DNA from: GW2011-AR18 sp038046085
GTDB lineage: Archaea; Nanobdellota; Nanobdellia; SCGC-AAA011-G17; GW2011-AR18
Direction of reading: 5' to 3'
DNA: 60,832 bases
Assembly (NCBI GenBank): GCA_038046085.1
Contig: JBBSWW010000002.1
Coordinates: 1 to 60,832 of the forward strand
Position 1 is the first letter of the stretch. The number at the start of each line of letters is the position of its first letter. The notes below the pieces were generated by a model, which was not told where the DNA came from, did not search any database, and saw only the letters and a list, made by a program, of their open reading frames with translations. Below are positions 1 to 7,390 of this stretch, one piece after another. The position numbers and the translations under genes were made by a program.

Positions 1-1193
1 ATTCACCATCAGAAACATTACAGGGAGAGATATCAATAATAAATGCAACATTAAATAGGGAATTGACAACAAATAATATTAAACTCATTGATAATAATGG
101 AAATAATATATTCCTGTCTAAAAATTTCTTGAAAGTAAATAATACATATATGTTCTATTTTGATCTTCCACAGATAAGCGGAGAATATAACTTAATACTA
201 AATGATTTTTATTATACAAAAGATGGAGTGATAACAAAAGGTGAGATAAAGAAAACAGTAGTAATAATAAATTCAAGCAATAGTGTAAGCATAAAACCTG
301 GATTCTACTATAACAAACTAAAATCATATGAAGAGGCAAAATTTAGCCTTACAATAAAAAATAATGGAAATTCAAGCGAGAGTTTTGAGATAATAGATAA
401 TGAATACATAAAGGCAAATATAAAAAAATTCAATATAGCAAGTAAACAGAGCAAAATACTAGAGATAAGCACTACATTATTCAATAAAAAAGAGAGCAAT
501 ATAAAGACACAATTAGAAGTAAAATATACAACAGGAAATTATCAAATACCCGTAATAATAGAGAGAACAGGCATAACTACAATAACAAATAATACTAACA
601 TAACAATAAATGAGACAAAACCTTTGATTGTATCATATAATAATGCATTAATATTAAATGATGAGTTCGGAGCTGAATTACCATTAATAAAATTAAAATC
701 AAATGCCAATGTGACATCGTATGCAAACTTAACATTAAAAAATAAATTAAATGTGAAATTAACAGACATAACTGTAAAATTAACAAATAACCTAGAAGAT
801 ATCATACAAGTATATCCTGTAAGAATAGATGAGATAAATGCTAATGGGGAACGTACATTATTAATAACTGCAAATAAAAATAAGAACCTTGCAAAAAATT
901 ATACTGGAGAGATAGAATTCAAAAGCGAAGAGGGAGCAATATTAAATATACCCTTCACAATAATACTGAACACTCCTAAAATAACAATTACACAATCAAA
1001 TACTACACTTAATAATACAAGAAATAATGCTCCAATAAATGAGATAAAAAAAGATAATACAAGCAACTTCTGGATATATGTTATAATCTTCTTTATAGCA
1101 TTGATGATATTAATATTCTATGTATACAGAAAGGGAAAACCAAAAGAAAAAGAGTTCAATGAATTCATAGAAAGAGTAAAAAGAAGACAGTAA
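1..1193 (+). CDS. Cell-surface protein, C-terminal membrane anchor (5' partial)
   Basis: The reading frame is open from base 3 at the left edge, so the N-terminus lies outside the window; a TTG at 63 is only an internal codon. About 395 residues are visible. They are rich in Asn, Ile, Lys and Thr and look like two or more beta-sandwich repeats of the CARDB/alpha-galactosidase NEW3 type, with many potential N-glycosylation sites. Near the C-terminus a single hydrophobic segment (FWIYVIIFFIALMILIFYVY) is followed by a short Lys/Arg/Glu tail, so the bulk of the protein should be extracellular. It converges on the next minus-strand gene with no spacer. The exact family is not recognised; the surface-protein assignment is inferred from topology. 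Confidence 0.75.
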   Translation, partial: SPSETLQGEISIINATLNRELTTNNIKLIDNNGNNIFLSKNFLKVNNTYMFYFDLPQISGEYNLILNDFYYTKDGVITKGEIKKTVVIINSSNSVSIKPGFYYNKLKSYEEAKFSLTIKNNGNSSESFEIIDNEYIKANIKKFNIASKQSKILEISTTLFNKKESNIKTQLEVKYTTGNYQIPVIIERTGITTITNNTNITINETKPLIVSYNNALILNDEFGAELPLIKLKSNANVTSYANLTLKNKLNVKLTDITVKLTNNLEDIIQVYPVRIDEINANGERTLLITANKNKNLAKNYTGEIEFKSEEGAILNIPFTIILNTPKITITQSNTTLNNTRNNAPINEIKKDNTSNFWIYVIIFFIALMILIFYVYRKGKPKEKEFNEFIERVKRRQ

Positions 1194-1583
1194 TCATTTA
1201 TTATCTTTCAGTTCTTTATTAGCTTCGTTAAGATTATGAAGCATAAGATTAAGACTGTGAAGCCTTCTCAACATCTCACCAAGACCATTATTCATCTCAT
1301 TTGAGGATAAAACAATCTTTTCAGCATCAATAATCTGCATCTCAGAAGGAAGATATTCATAACAGAAGTTCAAAAGCTTCCCAAGATCAAAAAACTTCAG
1401 TTCTACTTCAACATGTGCTGCGTAAATATTTTCTTTAACAAGTTCAGCACTATTAGGTTCTTCTTTAATTATAGTAATGCCATTCTCTTTCTTCAAATTT
1501 TCTAAAACTTTCTTAGAGATCTCATTAACATGATCTTCAGGATGACCTATCACTTCTATTATTGCTCTTGCAGTAAATACCAT
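1194..1583 (-). CDS. Conserved hypothetical protein, predicted ferredoxin-like alpha/beta fold
   Basis: 129 residues, cytoplasmic. The pattern strand (ARAIIEVIGH) - helix (EDHVNEISKKVLENLKK) - strand - strand (AAHVEVELKFF) - helix (LGKLLNFCYEY) - strand resembles an ACT/ferredoxin-like fold, followed by a helical C-terminal tail (LRRLHSLNLMLHNLNEANKEL). No catalytic motif is visible. Its ATG lies 47 bases inside the 3' end of the upstream secreted-protein gene on the same strand, so the two are probably translated from one message. I do not recognise a function. Confidence 0.75.
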   Translation of the reverse strand: MVFTARAIIEVIGHPEDHVNEISKKVLENLKKENGITIIKEEPNSAELVKENIYAAHVEVELKFFDLGKLLNFCYEYLPSEMQIIDAEKIVLSSNEMNNGLGEMLRRLHSLNLMLHNLNEANKELKDNK

Positions 1584-2541
1584 TTTTCAAGTTCTTCAGT
1601 AAAGGGTTTTTATTAAACATGAAAGCCAAAGTAATAACCAATATCACTCCAAAGAATGGATATAATACTAATTTCTTGGCCTTAATCCCTGCTGAATTAT
1701 AAACCTCAATACTAGGTGTTTCGGGAATATTTATATTACTTTCGGATAGGTTCTCGTAAGAAATATCGTCGTCAAAAACTGTATCTACTAAGTTCATCTC
1801 CGAAGAGAGATTAAGAGATGATGTTGTTATGTTCATCTTGCACTTATTTATCAATTCAAACTTGACTGAGTTGCTAAAATCACCAAACAATGATGTGAAC
1901 GTATAATTTCCTGAAATAATGCTGCAATCATCAGGTATCAATATATCTGGTTTTATTGTATAATATTCAAAATCATAAGGTACTGAGATATTCATCCTTG
2001 GAGTAATATTAATAATTTCAAAATAGACAAACTGATCAATCATATCTCCAGTGTATAATTCTATTGTAGGCCTAATAGTGTCTCCTAAAGATGCTTTTTT
2101 ATCAGTGCCAAGATAAAAACTTGTAATATTAATTTCAGGAGTATTACTTACGGGAACGAAAACAGATAGTTGCCTAGATGAGATAATATTCCCAGAATTG
2201 TTAGAACAATTAACTAATACAAGTTCGTTCATAATTGTAATATTCTTGGGTCTTGTAAAACTTGGAGTGTAACTTTTTATATTAAGATTAGTAGTGTTCA
2301 CTTTTTCTTTAATAATATTATGATCTAAATCTTCTATCCAATATTGGATTATGAAATCCTTTGACTTATCACTAAGGTTATTATAGAAATTAATCCTTTC
2401 AGAGTTATTATAAAATAATTTATCAGTGACTAAAGATATACTAACGTTGCAAGTATCTATAATTGTAGTATTCTGTATACAATCATGAGCATATACTACA
2501 GGCATCATGAATATCAATAAGATAAGTATTTTTTTAAGCAT
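1537..2541 (-). CDS. Exported membrane-anchored protein with signal peptide
   Basis: 334 residues from the ATG at 2541; a TTG two codons upstream is a less likely start. The N-terminus MLKKILILLIFMMPVVYA is a clear signal peptide. The ectodomain is beta-rich with many Asn-X-Ser/Thr sites and several Cys. A single C-terminal transmembrane helix (LVLYPFFGVILVITLAFMF) is followed by a basic tail. The overall plan (signal peptide, Ig-like ectodomain, TM anchor) matches the protein encoded on the other strand at the left edge. The 3' end overlaps the next gene by 47 bases. Specific function unknown. Confidence 0.75.
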   Translation of the reverse strand: MLKKILILLIFMMPVVYAHDCIQNTTIIDTCNVSISLVTDKLFYNNSERINFYNNLSDKSKDFIIQYWIEDLDHNIIKEKVNTTNLNIKSYTPSFTRPKNITIMNELVLVNCSNNSGNIISSRQLSVFVPVSNTPEINITSFYLGTDKKASLGDTIRPTIELYTGDMIDQFVYFEIINITPRMNISVPYDFEYYTIKPDILIPDDCSIISGNYTFTSLFGDFSNSVKFELINKCKMNITTSSLNLSSEMNLVDTVFDDDISYENLSESNINIPETPSIEVYNSAGIKAKKLVLYPFFGVILVITLAFMFNKNPLLKNLKNGIYCKSNNRSDRSS

Positions 2542-2616
2542 GAACAATAAAATAACATCAAGAATTAAAAAGCCTTTAGCAATATTTCCTGAAGGATATA
2601 CAAAAAATACAGAAAA

Positions 2617-4248
2617 TCAATTGTTTGTAGGTTTTCTCTTAATCAAATAATGCAACAGGAAGAATAACAATACTGAAATGAAAACTAATTCAAACAAGGA
2701 ATTATAATTAATATTAGAACGGTAAATTATCACCTTATCAAGACTTTCAGAAGCAAGAGTCAGAGGGGAATTAAAACCTATAACCCTCATGAACTTTGGC
2801 ATAATCTCGAATGGGAAAAATAAACCGCTAAGGAAGAACATAGGCAATCCTACAACTAAAGATGTAAGAAGAGCTGTATTCTCAGTGCTTGACAATGCAC
2901 CTATAACAAGTCCTATAAGAATAAAATTAACTGAAGCCAAAACAAGTATAGAAAAAACACTTAATGAGAAAACCAAAGGAGAGCTAAAAAGCGCTGATAT
3001 GAAGAACATCACAAATAATTCTATAGCACATATCATTATGAAATAAATCACTTTAGTAATTATGAATGTTGAGATAGAAGTCGGACTCAATAATGTCCTT
3101 GCAAGAGTACCAGTATTCCTTTCATAAACAAGATGAGTGGATGATGATAATGTTATTGTAAAAAGCAAAAGCATCAAAATCAGACCACCAGCTAAAAACT
3201 GGAAATAAGTCTTATTACCGAAAACAAAATTCTCATCAAGAGAGACAGCACGGATAATAGACTTTGGATCCCTAGAAGTATAGACATCAAGAGCAGCTGA
3301 AGTCTCTCTAAGCTCATTCTCTATAGTTATTATATTATCAGTGAATTCATAAGCAGAAGCATTTATCTCAATAATATCAGCCTTTAATTTATTTTTAGAT
3401 GACTGCATAAGTGAGACCTGTTCCTGCAATGAACTGATATTTGCGTTTTTCAAAGCATTTTCCCTAGATCTCAATCTTGAAGATAAGACACTAAGCTTTG
3501 ATGTCATATTCCTTATCTTATTACATTCAAAACTATTGAATGAACATGAAGCTGAATAATTCTTCAAAAGAGCAACTGAACTATCAAGATCATTAGAGAT
3601 ATCAATATCAGTATATGCAAGAGTCTGATTAAGATCATATAAAGTCTTATCTAATCTATTATCATTAACTCTATCTAATGCATTATTTATCTCATCTAAA
3701 TCCTGCTGAGTCTTAATAGCTGATTCTTTAGCTTTTTCAAGACTTGGAAGTATAGACTTTATCCTCTCATTCAGAGAATTCAGTCTAACCCACGCTTTAT
3801 TGATAAATTCTGTGCCAATCTTCTCATTCAATTCCTGAACAAGAGCTTTAAGAGCATCTGAGGCTACTAAAGATGTCTGAGTCTTAGAATTATCAATATA
3901 AATCTTTATTTCAGTACCCTCACCATTCTCAATATCAGAAGTGAAATTTTTAGGTATCACAACAGCAGCCCGGAGCTTACCATTATGAACACTCTTAACA
4001 GCAAGGGATTCACAATTACCTGATAATTTTACAATCTTAAACAAAGGAAGATCCAGTTCAATAGGATTGTTATCAAGATTACATAAACCGAGATTAATAC
4101 CACTAAAAGACTTAGAGGTAGAAGAGAGACTGAAAACATTACCAAGAATAAATAATATGAGAGCAGGAGCTACAATAGTAAGAATAAGATTCTTCTTATC
4201 CCTAGCGAAAAGCTTCAGGTCTTTTTTGATAATCTTAAGAACTTTCAT
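2617..4248 (-). CDS. ABC-2 type transporter permease
   Basis: 543 residues. The N-terminal MKVLKIIKKDLKLFARDKKN leads into a first TM helix (LILTIVAPALILFILGNVF). A large extracytoplasmic domain of about 300 residues follows, including coiled-coil-like stretches around residues 150-330, and then about five TM helices near the C-terminus. This is the ABC-2 exporter permease layout with a long ectodomain, as in YhgE/YfiN-like permeases. Its start overlaps the ATPase gene by 14 bases, so the two form one operon and one exporter. The substrate cannot be read from sequence; drug, lipid or surface-polymer export are all possible. Confidence 0.9.
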   Translation of the reverse strand: MKVLKIIKKDLKLFARDKKNLILTIVAPALILFILGNVFSLSSTSKSFSGINLGLCNLDNNPIELDLPLFKIVKLSGNCESLAVKSVHNGKLRAAVVIPKNFTSDIENGEGTEIKIYIDNSKTQTSLVASDALKALVQELNEKIGTEFINKAWVRLNSLNERIKSILPSLEKAKESAIKTQQDLDEINNALDRVNDNRLDKTLYDLNQTLAYTDIDISNDLDSSVALLKNYSASCSFNSFECNKIRNMTSKLSVLSSRLRSRENALKNANISSLQEQVSLMQSSKNKLKADIIEINASAYEFTDNIITIENELRETSAALDVYTSRDPKSIIRAVSLDENFVFGNKTYFQFLAGGLILMLLLFTITLSSSTHLVYERNTGTLARTLLSPTSISTFIITKVIYFIMICAIELFVMFFISALFSSPLVFSLSVFSILVLASVNFILIGLVIGALSSTENTALLTSLVVGLPMFFLSGLFFPFEIMPKFMRVIGFNSPLTLASESLDKVIIYRSNINYNSLFELVFISVLLFFLLHYLIKRKPTNN

Positions 4249-4951
4249 TTACAATCTTTACAAAAGCCTCCTCCAAAGTCTTACCATATTTTTTCTTGAT
4301 ATTAGCAGGAGTATCAATAGTAACAATAGAACCTGCTTTCAAAATTGCAATCCTGTTACATAATAAATCTGCTTCGTCAAGATAATGAGTGCAGAAAAGA
4401 ATTGATATACCAGATTTCTGAATCTTTTTAATAACTTCCCATAAAGCCCTTCTAGAGACTGGATCTACACCAGCAGTAGGTTCATCAAGATATAACATCT
4501 TAGGGGAATGAATCAAAGCAATAGCCAAACTTAAACGACGCTTCATACCACCAGACAAAGAACCTGCAATAGCATTTTCCTTAGATTCTAGCTGCAATAA
4601 TTGTAATAATTCCTTGTAACGTTCCTTGAATTGTTTCCTAGGAATCTGGAACAAAGATGCGAAATATTCTAAATTTTCGTAAACAGTAAGTTTATGATAA
4701 AAAGTATCATCCTGAGGAACCCAGCCAATAAGTCGCTTAATTTTATTCTTATTTTCAATACTAATATTATTAATCAAAACCTCACCAGATGATTTATTAT
4801 GAAAACATGTAAGGATCTTAATCAAAGTAGATTTACCAGCACCATTAGGCCCTAAAATGCCTAAAGTTTCATTTTCTTTAATATCAAAACTAATACCCTT
4901 TAAGGCAAAAAAACCACTATAGTCTTTTTTAAGATTTTTAATACTAAGCAT
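4235..4951 (-). CDS. ABC transporter ATP-binding protein
   Basis: 238 residues. Walker A GPNGAGKST is at 34-42, the ABC signature LSGGM at 132-136, and Walker B LYLDEP at 153-158 followed by TAGVDP. A His about 30 residues after Walker B (CTHYLDEAD) is the H-loop. This is the DRA/NatA-like class that partners ABC-2 permeases. It is the first gene of a two-gene operon with the permease at 2617-4248 (14-base overlap) and should power export across the cytoplasmic membrane. Confidence 0.95.
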   Translation of the reverse strand: MLSIKNLKKDYSGFFALKGISFDIKENETLGILGPNGAGKSTLIKILTCFHNKSSGEVLINNISIENKNKIKRLIGWVPQDDTFYHKLTVYENLEYFASLFQIPRKQFKERYKELLQLLQLESKENAIAGSLSGGMKRRLSLAIALIHSPKMLYLDEPTAGVDPVSRRALWEVIKKIQKSGISILFCTHYLDEADLLCNRIAILKAGSIVTIDTPANIKKKYGKTLEEAFVKIVNESS

Positions 4952-4972
4952 AATGTTAATTTAGACTTTAAA

Positions 4973-4984
4973 GTATATAAATTT
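4973..4984 (-). promoter_or_regulatory. TATA-like box of the ABC exporter operon
   Basis: On the minus strand an AATTTATATACT element is centred about 27 bases before the ATG at 4951. This is the usual distance from an archaeal TATA box to the transcription start, so the message is probably leaderless or nearly so. Position and composition only; no start site is measured. Confidence 0.5.
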
Positions 4985-5010
4985 AAGTGTGAAAAATTTT
5001 TAGTATTTAA

Positions 5011-5057
5011 TGAAAGATTTCTGGAAATTCCTTGCTAGCTAATATGAATTTTAAATG
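5011..5057 (+). promoter_or_regulatory. Conserved upstream element of nuclease-like/DUF2283 module 1 (candidate operator plus TATA box)
   Basis: Begins with TGAAAGATTT, continues with the palindrome-like GGAAATTCC and ends with a TATA-like GAATTTTAAAT just before the ATG at 5072. The same layout occurs at 9029-9075 before the paralogous module, aligned without gaps and at nearly the same distance from the start codon (61 and 59 bases). The conserved inverted element next to the TATA box suggests autoregulation by the antitoxin-like protein or the complex; that is inference. Confidence 0.45.
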
Positions 5058-5071
5058 TTTATATCAAATAA

Positions 5072-5365
5072 ATGGATATTTTAACTTTTAAAGATAGATA
5101 TGGAACAAGTATTTATTTAAGTGATGAGAGGTGGAAGCATATAACTAGTGAGCATCCAATAGTTGCTAACAAAATTGAAGAAATAAGAGAGACATTATTG
5201 AATCCAACAACTGTAATGAATAGTTATTATGACTATAATGTAAAATACTATTATAAATATCTAAAACAAGAGAAAAAATATTTACTTGTTATAGTAAAAT
5301 ATTTAAACAAAACAGGCTATATAATAACAAGTTACCATGTTGATATAATCAAAGGAATAAAATGA
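5072..5365 (+). CDS. Putative BECR-fold nuclease toxin (PBECR-like), module 1
   Basis: 97 residues. An N-terminal strand-turn-strand (FKDRYGTSIYLSDERW) leads to KHITSEHP. A helix, the tract YYYKYLKQEKKYLLVIVKYL and a C-terminal GYIITSYHVD follow. The 'W/I-KHI..HP' and 'yl.VvVk....yIiTaY' pattern is typical of small phage-associated Barnase/EndoU/RelE-like nucleases. His residues in KHI and HP and the Ser/Thr-Tyr near the end are candidate active-site residues. The stop overlaps the next start as ATGA. A paralogue lies at 9088-9360. A toxin role is inferred from fold similarity and gene pairing. Confidence 0.6.
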   Translation: MDILTFKDRYGTSIYLSDERWKHITSEHPIVANKIEEIRETLLNPTTVMNSYYDYNVKYYYKYLKQEKKYLLVIVKYLNKTGYIITSYHVDIIKGIK

Positions 5366-5586
5366 AAAATAAACTAAATATTAATTATGATGAATTTGGA
5401 GATGTCTTAGAAATAAGAATAGGAAATCCTACAGTAAGTTACATGAAAGACTTAGGTAAAGATATCTTTGAGAGAATAGATGAAAAAACAGGAGAACTGA
5501 AAGGATTTGTAATAGTCAATTTTAAAAAAAGATCAAAGAATACTATAGAAATACCAATATCTATTAATTTAGAGACTGCTGCTTAA
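5362..5586 (+). CDS. DUF2283 family protein, putative antitoxin, module 1
   Basis: 74 residues. The signature INYDEFGDVLEIRIG is followed by FERIDEKTGELKGFVIVNF and a C-terminal IEIPI strand, matching the small beta-rich DUF2283 family. It overlaps the nuclease-like gene by 4 bases (ATGA), so translation is coupled and production can be balanced. DUF2283 proteins often sit next to small toxin-like genes, but the antitoxin role is inferred here. The copy at 9357-9581 is also 74 residues and shares most motif positions. Confidence 0.65.
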   Translation: MKNKLNINYDEFGDVLEIRIGNPTVSYMKDLGKDIFERIDEKTGELKGFVIVNFKKRSKNTIEIPISINLETAA

Positions 5587-5596
5587 AAAAATAAAA

Positions 5597-5971
5597 TTAA
5601 GGCTTCCCAATAAATAATCTCTTAAGAGAGAATTTCTTCCAGGACTTTTCCTTGATCTTAAGCTTATGCTGAACTTCATTTTCTAAAGCATCCATAGATT
5701 TATGTACAGATTTAGCTAAATCCCAGTCACCGCCTTTTTCAGTATCTTTATTAGACTGCTTGAAAGTATTCTTAGAAGACCTCAAAGTCAAATTAATATT
5801 AAATCTTTTCCTAGACTCTTTTTTTAAAACTTTAATATATACTAATAATTCTGAATCTTCATTTAATAATCTTGCAACCTTAGGGAAATGTTTTTCCATA
5901 ATACTCTTCAAAGTAAATTGTTCATCTTTAGACAAGTCATTCAAACCAGAATAATTTATTTTACTAACCAT
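5597..5971 (-). CDS. Small basic protein, possible HPF/RaiA-like fold
   Basis: 124 residues, strongly basic. Helix (KDEQFTLKSIMEKHFPKVARLL), strand (ELLVYIKVLKK), strand (KRFNINLTLRSS) and then helix (DLAKSVHKSMDALENEVQHKLKIK) follow the order of ribosome hibernation factor HPF/RaiA domains, with a short Lys-rich C-terminus. Similarity is weak, so this is a structural guess; another RNA-binding protein is possible. The start is well supported: AAGGAGG lies 10-16 bases upstream (5981-5987), inside the end of hjc, which it overlaps by 8 bases. Confidence 0.55.
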   Translation of the reverse strand: MVSKINYSGLNDLSKDEQFTLKSIMEKHFPKVARLLNEDSELLVYIKVLKKESRKRFNINLTLRSSKNTFKQSNKDTEKGGDWDLAKSVHKSMDALENEVQHKLKIKEKSWKKFSLKRLFIGKP

Positions 5972-6371
5972 TTTTTATTTCCTCCTTAATCAAATCACTA
6001 AATTTAAGACCTTTAGTATTAGCCAGTTCAAAAGTGACTACATGCATGTTATTTGATTTACTCTTATTTAATTGTTCTGGTCTAAGAAAGAACCAACCTT
6101 TGTTATTAAATTTAATACCGAACCAAGCTTCAGCTCCGAAACGAGAAGAGAAATCTAGAATTTGTTGAACTTCTTCAGGATACAAGTATTTAGAAGATGC
6201 CTTGACTGCTTTACACTCTATTGCTAATTTACGACCACTATTACCTGCTAAAACATCTGGATTAGGATCAGCTGTCAGACCAGAACCAGCAACACGAATA
6301 GCACCCCACAACTTAGTGTCGTTAAACATATGAACTAATTCTCTTTCGGCTGCAGACCCCTTTCTTTTCAC
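5964..6371 (-). CDS. hjc: Holliday junction resolvase Hjc
   Basis: 135 residues starting at GTG, supported by a GAGGT Shine-Dalgarno sequence at 6379-6385. It is an archaeal type endonuclease that cuts four-way DNA junctions in recombination and fork repair. The restriction-fold catalytic set is present: Glu9 in AAERE, Asp39 in NPDVLAG, and Glu52/Lys54 in AIECKA. The RVAGSG turn lies at 26-31. Length is normal for Hjc. It is the first gene of a two-gene unit with the small basic protein downstream. Confidence 0.93.
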   Translation of the reverse strand: MKRKGSAAERELVHMFNDTKLWGAIRVAGSGLTADPNPDVLAGNSGRKLAIECKAVKASSKYLYPEEVQQILDFSSRFGAEAWFGIKFNNKGWFFLRPEQLNKSKSNNMHVVTFELANTKGLKFSDLIKEEIKNG

Positions 6372-6515
6372 TTTTTTTTACCTCTTATAATATTGAAAAA
6401 GACTCTTGAGTTTTTAAGGTTTTTGTAGAATTTTAGTTATATTTTGTAAAGTATTCAAAAATTCTTAAATAAGGCTTATAAATTTCAGTATATATTATAA
6501 TTAAGTAAAATTAAT

Positions 6516-6535
6516 ATAGTACTATAGCACTATAG
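6516..6535 (+). promoter_or_regulatory. Candidate VapBC operator: palindrome and direct repeats
   Basis: A perfect 10-base palindrome ATAGTACTAT (6516-6525) overlaps the first of two ACTATAG direct repeats (6521-6527 and 6529-6535). These end four bases before the vapB ATG at 6540. Such repeats at the start site suit autoregulation by the VapB DNA-binding domain. Seen in sequence; the binding role is inferred. Confidence 0.45.
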
Positions 6536-6539
6536 TTTT

Positions 6540-6746
6540 ATGACAACTACAATACAAATCGGAGATGATACATTGGAACTATTGAAAAGATATAAGGAAC
6601 AATGGAAGGCAGAAACATATGATGAGGTAATTAAGAAATTTATGACAATGAAAATTACAAATAAAAAATCATTTAGAGGGTATTTAGGTAAGAAGGATAT
6701 GAAATTTGTAATGAAAGATTTAAGAGATAAAAAGGACAGGTTATAA
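6540..6746 (+). CDS. vapB: VapB-like antitoxin
   Basis: 68 residues. The N-terminal TTTIQIGDDTLELLKRYKE resembles a ribbon-helix-helix DNA-binding strand plus helix. The ETYDEVIKKFM helix and a basic C-terminal tail (LRDKKDRL) would thread into the toxin. It ends one base before the PIN toxin gene. Together they form a type II VapBC pair with its own promoter region. The toxin partner is clear; the antitoxin subfamily is less certain. Confidence 0.75.
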   Translation: MTTTIQIGDDTLELLKRYKEQWKAETYDEVIKKFMTMKITNKKSFRGYLGKKDMKFVMKDLRDKKDRL

Positions 6747-6747
6747 A

Positions 6748-7119
6748 ATGTTATTTATAGATTCTTCAGTTTGGGTGGCTCATCTATTTGAGAGCAGCAT
6801 GGAAGCAAGTTCTATAGTAGAAAGTGAAAATTTATTGTTTACTTCTTTGTTAAGTATTTTTGAAATAAGAAAAAAATTAGTTAAAGCAAATTGTGATATA
6901 GAGATGATTAACAATTCTATTAATTATATAAAAGAAAAATCTATAATTGTAACCTTAGAAGAAGATATTATAAACTCTGCAGTTAATTTCTCAATTAAAT
7001 ATAATCTTGGCGCTTTAGATGCTCTTATTTATGCAAGCACTATTATAATAAAAGCACAACTTATCACTGCAGACAATGATTTTAGAAATTTAGAAAATGT
7101 AAAAATAATAAAAAAATAA
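6748..7119 (+). CDS. vapC: VapC-like PIN-domain ribonuclease toxin
   Basis: 123 residues, the usual PIN length. Acidic metal-binding residues are in place: Asp5 (FIDSSVW), Glu39 (IFEIRK), Asp91 (GALDALIYA) and Asp109/Asp111 (ITADNDF). VapC enzymes cut RNA, often tRNA or rRNA, when the antitoxin is lost. The gene is directly downstream of vapB. All active-site positions are intact, so it should be active. Confidence 0.9.
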   Translation: MLFIDSSVWVAHLFESSMEASSIVESENLLFTSLLSIFEIRKKLVKANCDIEMINNSINYIKEKSIIVTLEEDIINSAVNFSIKYNLGALDALIYASTIIIKAQLITADNDFRNLENVKIIKK

Positions 7120-7127
7120 AAATAGAC

Positions 7128-7298
7128 TTATAAGTCCCTAGGCTGAATTGTTGATCTTTTATTTTCTTTAGCTCTTTCACAAGCTTTCTGTATTAATTTT
7201 TCAACTTCAACACTTAAAGCATCAGCGAAATCACCTGAAACATTCATGTCCTTAGCTACGTCTTTTATCTTACTTCTCACAACTAATAATTCACTCAT
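7128..7298 (-). CDS. Short DUF1931-type histone-fold protein
   Basis: 56 residues with an ideal Shine-Dalgarno GGAGGG nine bases upstream. The sequence runs VVRSKIKDVAKD, then a central helix VSGDFADALSVEVEKLIQKA and CERAKENKRSTIQPRDL, ending there. The 'SGDF..AL...V..L...A..RAK.N.R.T..PRDL' pattern matches the short DUF1931 family seen across archaea, which has a histone-like helix and the R-T-x-x-P-x-D loop but no final helix. It may act in chromatin or as a dimerising nucleic-acid binder. It converges on vapC with 8 bases between. Confidence 0.75.
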   Translation of the reverse strand: MSELLVVRSKIKDVAKDMNVSGDFADALSVEVEKLIQKACERAKENKRSTIQPRDL

Positions 7299-7390
7299 TT
7301 TATTATCCCTCCGACTCTAATAAAAAATAACATTTTTAAGCTATTTATAAAGTTTTAGATGTTGTTTCTAAAGAGTTAATATATAATTAA

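Noticed and set aside
2789..3046. 85-codon plus-strand frame inside the ABC permease gene
   Set aside because: Antisense to a clear membrane protein and without family similarity.
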